Positions 60,881 through 64,000 of a stretch of 64,000 bases of DNA are shown here, one piece after another. The stretch comes from Chishuiella changwenlii (GTDB taxonomy: Bacteria; Bacteroidota; Bacteroidia; Flavobacteriales; Weeksellaceae): the NCBI RefSeq assembly GCF_900142565.1, contig NZ_FRBH01000004.1, positions 186,001 to 250,000 of the forward strand. The letters run 5' to 3'. The stretch's first letter is position 1, and each line of letters starts with the position of its first letter. Under the pieces are notes generated by a model. It was not told the origin of the DNA. It did not search any database and saw only the letters and a program-made list of their open reading frames with translations. The position numbers and the translations under genes are program-made.

Positions 60881-60913
60881 TGAAGCAGCCAAAAATGATT
60901 TCTAACTGCTTCA
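60881..60913 (-). terminator. Terminator after the membrane protein gene
   Basis: TGAAGCAG pairs with CTGCTTCA over 17 bases, with T-runs on both strands; lies between topA and the upstream minus-strand gene. Confidence 0.75.
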
Positions 60914-60921
60914 TATTTTTT

Positions 60922-61716
60922 TTATTTCATGTAAGGATTATCGTTATAAATATCTGTCCCTATTTGGTCTATTTCATTGATTTCGTCATCGTCATCTCCT
61001 ACAATTGTTTTATAGAAAACATACGTAGCAATATAAACTAAAGGTGCAGCTGCAAGTAAACCTACTCCACATACTAATGCTCCTAATATTACAACACCTA
61101 AACATGCTAAACAAAAAACGAATGCAGTTCCAAAGTTTTTAAATAAAATACTTACACTCGATTTAATAGCTTCTGAAGTAGAAAAATTTGTAAACACAAT
61201 AAAAGGCATAGCTAAAATTGATGTGATATAAAAAATGAAACCTGGAATAATACATAAAATAATTCCTATAATTCCTAAGATTTGTAAAGCTAAATACGTT
61301 GTAAAAATTGGTAAAAATTTTCCATCTTTATAATGAATAAACAAATCCGAAAAATCTGGATTTTGATGTTTATCAAATTTTTTTGCCATCGTAAATATAC
61401 TAATTGTTATTGGAGCTACAGCAGCACCTACAACAAGACTAATTATATTACTTACAAATGCCATTGGTGTTAAAGCACTCATATAAGCACTTTGTAAATC
61501 GTCTGGATCTGTTATAACCATTGATGGTACAGAGATAAACAATCCTAAAATAAAGTTTACTGCAAAACTGATTACAATTGTTAAAACAAATGCACTAATT
61601 GCATATAATGCAATTCCAGAGAAAATTTCCCATGCTTTAGAAAATGTATCTCCAATATTTACATTGATACTTTTCTGCTTGATTTCCTCAACTTTTAATT
61701 TCATTTTATTATCCAT
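60922..61716 (-). CDS. Multi-pass membrane protein of unknown function
   Basis: 264 residues with about six predicted membrane helices (first near 36-58, last near 212-232). Gly/Ala/Ile-rich helices such as LALQILGIIGIILCIIPGFIFYITSILAMPFIVF resemble the uncharacterised BPSS1780/DUF-type membrane families seen widely in bacteria. An acidic C-terminal tail (GDDDDEINEID) is notable. No enzymatic motif. Divergent from miaB. Confidence 0.75.
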   Translation of the reverse strand: MDNKMKLKVEEIKQKSINVNIGDTFSKAWEIFSGIALYAISAFVLTIVISFAVNFILGLFISVPSMVITDPDDLQSAYMSALTPMAFVSNIISLVVGAAVAPITISIFTMAKKFDKHQNPDFSDLFIHYKDGKFLPIFTTYLALQILGIIGIILCIIPGFIFYITSILAMPFIVFTNFSTSEAIKSSVSILFKNFGTAFVFCLACLGVVILGALVCGVGLLAAAPLVYIATYVFYKTIVGDDDDEINEIDQIGTDIYNDNPYMK

Positions 61717-61802
61717 AGTTGTTTTTTTAGTTCTTCAAATCTACAATAATGTTAATAAAATGCAAAAGAAATTTTTACTGCCAATATGTCACATACTTTT
61801 AT

Positions 61803-61810
61803 TACTTTTG
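61803..61810 (+). promoter_or_regulatory. -7 element (TACTTTTG) for miaB
   Basis: TACTTTTG fits TAnnTTTG and lies 22 bp before the ATG at 61833; it falls inside the longer upstream reading and supports the later start. Confidence 0.6.
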
Positions 61811-61832
61811 CACGATATATTATCATTTTAGA

Positions 61833-63278
61833 ATGCATACAGAAGAAAAACATATAGATGAAGCTAGACAGGGTGAAGCTTTAATAACTTCCCCAACACG
61901 TAATGCTACAAAGAAATTATTCTTAGAAAGCTACGGATGTCAAATGAATTTCTCAGATAGTGAAATTGTTGCATCTATTCTAAATAATGAAGGTTATCAA
62001 ACAACTCAAAAAGTTGATGAAGCTGATTTAATTTTATTAAATACTTGTTCTATTCGTGAAAAAGCAGAACAAACAGTACGTAAACGTTTAGGAACTCTTA
62101 ATGCTATCAAAAAACAAAAACCAAGTTTAAAAATTGGTGTTTTAGGGTGTATGGCGGAGCGTTTAAAACATAAATTCCTTGAAGAAGAACATTTAGTAGA
62201 TATCGTTGTTGGTCCAGATGCATACCGCGATTTACCTAATTTACTTAACGATGTTGAAGATGGTCGTGATGCTATAAATGTTCAATTATCAAAAGAAGAA
62301 ACATACGCAGAAATTTCACCTGTTCGTTTAGGTGGAAATGGCGTTACTGCTTTTGTAACAATTACACGTGGTTGTGATAACATGTGTACATTTTGCGTTG
62401 TTCCATTTACTCGTGGACGTGAACGTTCTAGAGATCCTCATTCAATTTTAAATGAGTGTAAAGAATTAGTAGAATCAGGTTATAAAGAAATCACTTTACT
62501 TGGACAAAACGTAGATTCATATTTATGGTATGGTGGTGGTCCAAAAAAAGAATTTAAGAACGCTACTGATATTCAGAAAGCAACAGCTGTAGATTTTGGT
62601 CAATTATTAGACATGGTTGCGACTCAATTTCCAAATGTTCGTTTACGTTTTTCAACTTCTAATCCACAAGATATGGAAGAAAAAGTATTGGAAGTAATGG
62701 CGAAACATAAAAACATTTGTAAATACATCCATTTACCCGTACAATCAGGTTCTACTACTGTATTAGAAAGAATGAATCGTCAACATACACGTGAAGAATA
62801 TTTTGAATTAATAGACAAAATTCGTCGTATTGTTCCAGATTGTGCTTTATCTCATGATATGATCGCAGGTTTCTGTGGAGAAACAGAAGAAGAACATCAA
62901 GATACATTATCTTTAATGGAATATGTAAAATATGATTTCGGTTATATGTTTGCTTATTCTGAGCGTCCAGGAACTCCTGCTCACAAGAAAATGCCAGATG
63001 ATGTTTTACCTGAAGATAAAAAACGTCGTTTACAAGAAATCATCGAAATGCAACAAAAACATTCTGCTGAACGTATGAATAGTTATGTTGGTAAAATTCA
63101 TGAAGTTTTAATTGAAGGAAACTCTAAACGTGACGAAAATTTCTGGTACGGAAGAAATACTCAGAATGCAGTTTTAGTTTTCCCTAAAGTAGAAGGAACT
63201 AAAATTGGTGATTTTGTTAATGTAAAAGCTAATAGCTGTACAACTGCAACCATTATTGGTGAAATGGTTGAAGCTTAA
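61833..63278 (+). CDS. miaB: tRNA-2-methylthio-N6-dimethylallyladenosine synthase MiaB
   Basis: 481 residues from the ATG at 61833 ([15 protein letters not shown]); a reading from 61749 would add 28 unrelated residues across the promoter. N-terminal methylthiotransferase domain with three cluster Cys ([32 protein letters not shown]), radical-SAM core with CxxxCxxC as [22 protein letters not shown] typical of MiaB, and a C-terminal TRAM domain. Adds the 2-methylthio group at tRNA position 37 for codons beginning with U, such as the UUA read by the tRNA-Leu copies here. Confidence 0.96.
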   Translation: MHTEEKHIDEARQGEALITSPTRNATKKLFLESYGCQMNFSDSEIVASILNNEGYQTTQKVDEADLILLNTCSIREKAEQTVRKRLGTLNAIKKQKPSLKIGVLGCMAERLKHKFLEEEHLVDIVVGPDAYRDLPNLLNDVEDGRDAINVQLSKEETYAEISPVRLGGNGVTAFVTITRGCDNMCTFCVVPFTRGRERSRDPHSILNECKELVESGYKEITLLGQNVDSYLWYGGGPKKEFKNATDIQKATAVDFGQLLDMVATQFPNVRLRFSTSNPQDMEEKVLEVMAKHKNICKYIHLPVQSGSTTVLERMNRQHTREEYFELIDKIRRIVPDCALSHDMIAGFCGETEEEHQDTLSLMEYVKYDFGYMFAYSERPGTPAHKKMPDDVLPEDKKRRLQEIIEMQQKHSAERMNSYVGKIHEVLIEGNSKRDENFWYGRNTQNAVLVFPKVEGTKIGDFVNVKANSCTTATIIGEMVEA

Positions 63279-63377
63279 AAAAATATAACAGAATTTATAT
63301 TGACCTAACTCAATACAAATTCAATTGATGTAAATTGAATATTCATTCGGTTTATACAACCTTAAAAAACTATAAAA

Positions 63378-64000
63378 ATGGATTCTTTACAAACAATCAA
63401 ACAACGTTTTGGAATCATTGGAAATAATGTAGTCTTGAACCGCGCTCTTGAGAAAGCGGTTCAGGTTGCACCTACAGATATATCTGTATTAGTTATTGGA
63501 GAAAGTGGTGTCGGGAAAGAATTTATTCCTAAAATCATCCACAATCAATCTGCTCGTAAGCATAATAACTATATTGCTGTTAACTGTGGAGCTATCCCAG
63601 AAGGAACTATAGATTCTGAATTATTTGGACACGAAAAAGGTGCCTTTACTGGTGCAACACAAACTAGAAAAGGATATTTTGAAGTTGCAGATGGTGGTAC
63701 TATTTTTTTAGACGAAGTAGGTGAATTACCACTTTCTACACAGGTTCGTTTATTAAGAATATTAGAATCAGGTGAATTTATGAAAGTTGGTTCTTCTGAT
63801 ATTCAGAAAACCAATGTTCGTGTTGTTGCTGCAACTAATGTAAAACTTAAAGATTCTGTAGAAAAAGGAAAATTTAGAGAAGATTTATACTATCGTTTAA
63901 ATACTGTACAAATAGACATTCCTGCATTAAGAGATCGCAAAGAAGATATTAATCTATTATTTAGAAAATTTGCTTCTGATTTTGCAAATAAATACAGAAT
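63378..64000 (+). CDS. Sigma-54 interaction domain transcription activator, 3' end outside window
   Basis: Begins at ATG 63378 (MDSLQTIKQRFGIIGNN) and runs off the right edge after about 207 codons. No receiver or GAF domain precedes the AAA+ domain. Walker A GESGVGKE, the sigma-54 contact loop GAFTGA, Walker B GGTIFLDEVGEL and the sensor segment LYYRLNTVQIDIPALRDR are all present, so the visible part is an intact sigma-54-dependent activator. The DNA-binding C-terminus is not visible. Follows miaB by 99 bp on the same strand. Confidence 0.93.
   Translation, partial: MDSLQTIKQRFGIIGNNVVLNRALEKAVQVAPTDISVLVIGESGVGKEFIPKIIHNQSARKHNNYIAVNCGAIPEGTIDSELFGHEKGAFTGATQTRKGYFEVADGGTIFLDEVGELPLSTQVRLLRILESGEFMKVGSSDIQKTNVRVVAATNVKLKDSVEKGKFREDLYYRLNTVQIDIPALRDRKEDINLLFRKFASDFANKYR

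Noticed and set aside
61749-61832. 28-residue N-terminal extension of MiaB
   Set aside because: The extension is Tyr/Phe/Cys-rich, unlike MiaB, and spans the TACTTTTG promoter.

Overview
The window is about 64 kb of a low-GC chromosome from the Bacteroidota, class Flavobacteriia. Four things support this: a complete gldKLMN cluster (type IX secretion and gliding motor); a secreted protein with a type IX C-terminal sorting domain; lineage-typical families (type III glutamine synthetase, TamL-like lipoprotein Omp85, DUF2851, DUF3817, DUF4293, rho with a long asparagine-rich insert); and promoters with the Bacteroidetes -7 element TAnnTTTG in place of a sigma70 box. Base composition and gene set fit the Weeksellaceae/Flavobacteriaceae, and an Empedobacter-like genome is possible, but genus cannot be fixed from this sequence alone.

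Layout. 1-12.6 kb is core metabolism and envelope: a TPR protein cut by the left edge, surE, the tail-specific protease prc with an overlapping lone OppC-type permease, a tail-fibre-like secreted protein, a beta-lactamase-fold lipoprotein, a SpoU/TrmH methyltransferase divergent from a TamL-like Omp85, then fbaA and accD. At 12.7-15 kb a tRNA-Gly(GCC)/tRNA-Leu(UAA) pair is followed by about 0.5 kb of AT-rich non-coding DNA and the most unusual gene here: a predicted surface lipoprotein joining an R-S-E type ADP-ribosyltransferase domain to a four-repeat hemopexin-like domain. Then come rho, a DUF4293 gene and glnA (type III). Between glnA and prfA (19.9-23.5 kb) lies an accessory block of lipoproteins and a type IX-secreted adhesin. 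Two sets of direct repeats copied from the glnA 3' end and its terminator flank parts of this block.

24.7-30.7 kb carries an EamA transporter with a possible PPP-containing leader peptide, and a tetR-tolC-emrA-emrB efflux operon with an inverted-repeat operator candidate over its promoter. 30.7-36.5 kb holds DUF2851, a PspC-like protein, a four-repeat helix-hairpin-helix protein and an M16 peptidase. 36.7-39.2 kb is a small stress/defence cluster (parDE with a frameshifted toxin, Fic, Mrr). 39.3-44.5 kb has a COG2509 flavoprotein, a C1 peptidase, a second Omp85 and DUF3817. 44.5-45.9 kb is a tRNA array of five tRNA-Gly(UCC) and four tRNA-Leu(UAA), partly amplified as a tandem unit of about 217 bp. 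These isoacceptors read GGA and UUA, codons that appear frequent in this AT-rich window.

From 46 kb to the right edge are a DNA-deoxyinosine glycosylase, AIM24, an ABC-F ATPase, a DAO-type flavoprotein, an EEP-family protein, gldN-gldM-gldL-gldK, an arginase-fold protein lacking the metal ligands, topA, a membrane protein, miaB, and a sigma-54 activator cut by the right edge. The topA-to-gldN genes run in one direction. GldKLMN would supply the secretion machine for the adhesin at 21.8 kb, while the ADP-ribosyltransferase protein carries a lipoprotein signal and no type IX sorting domain.

Two genes (the lipoprotein at 21.1-21.5 kb and parE) are broken by a one-base change in a five-base A/T run, which could be real decay, slippage or sequencing error.
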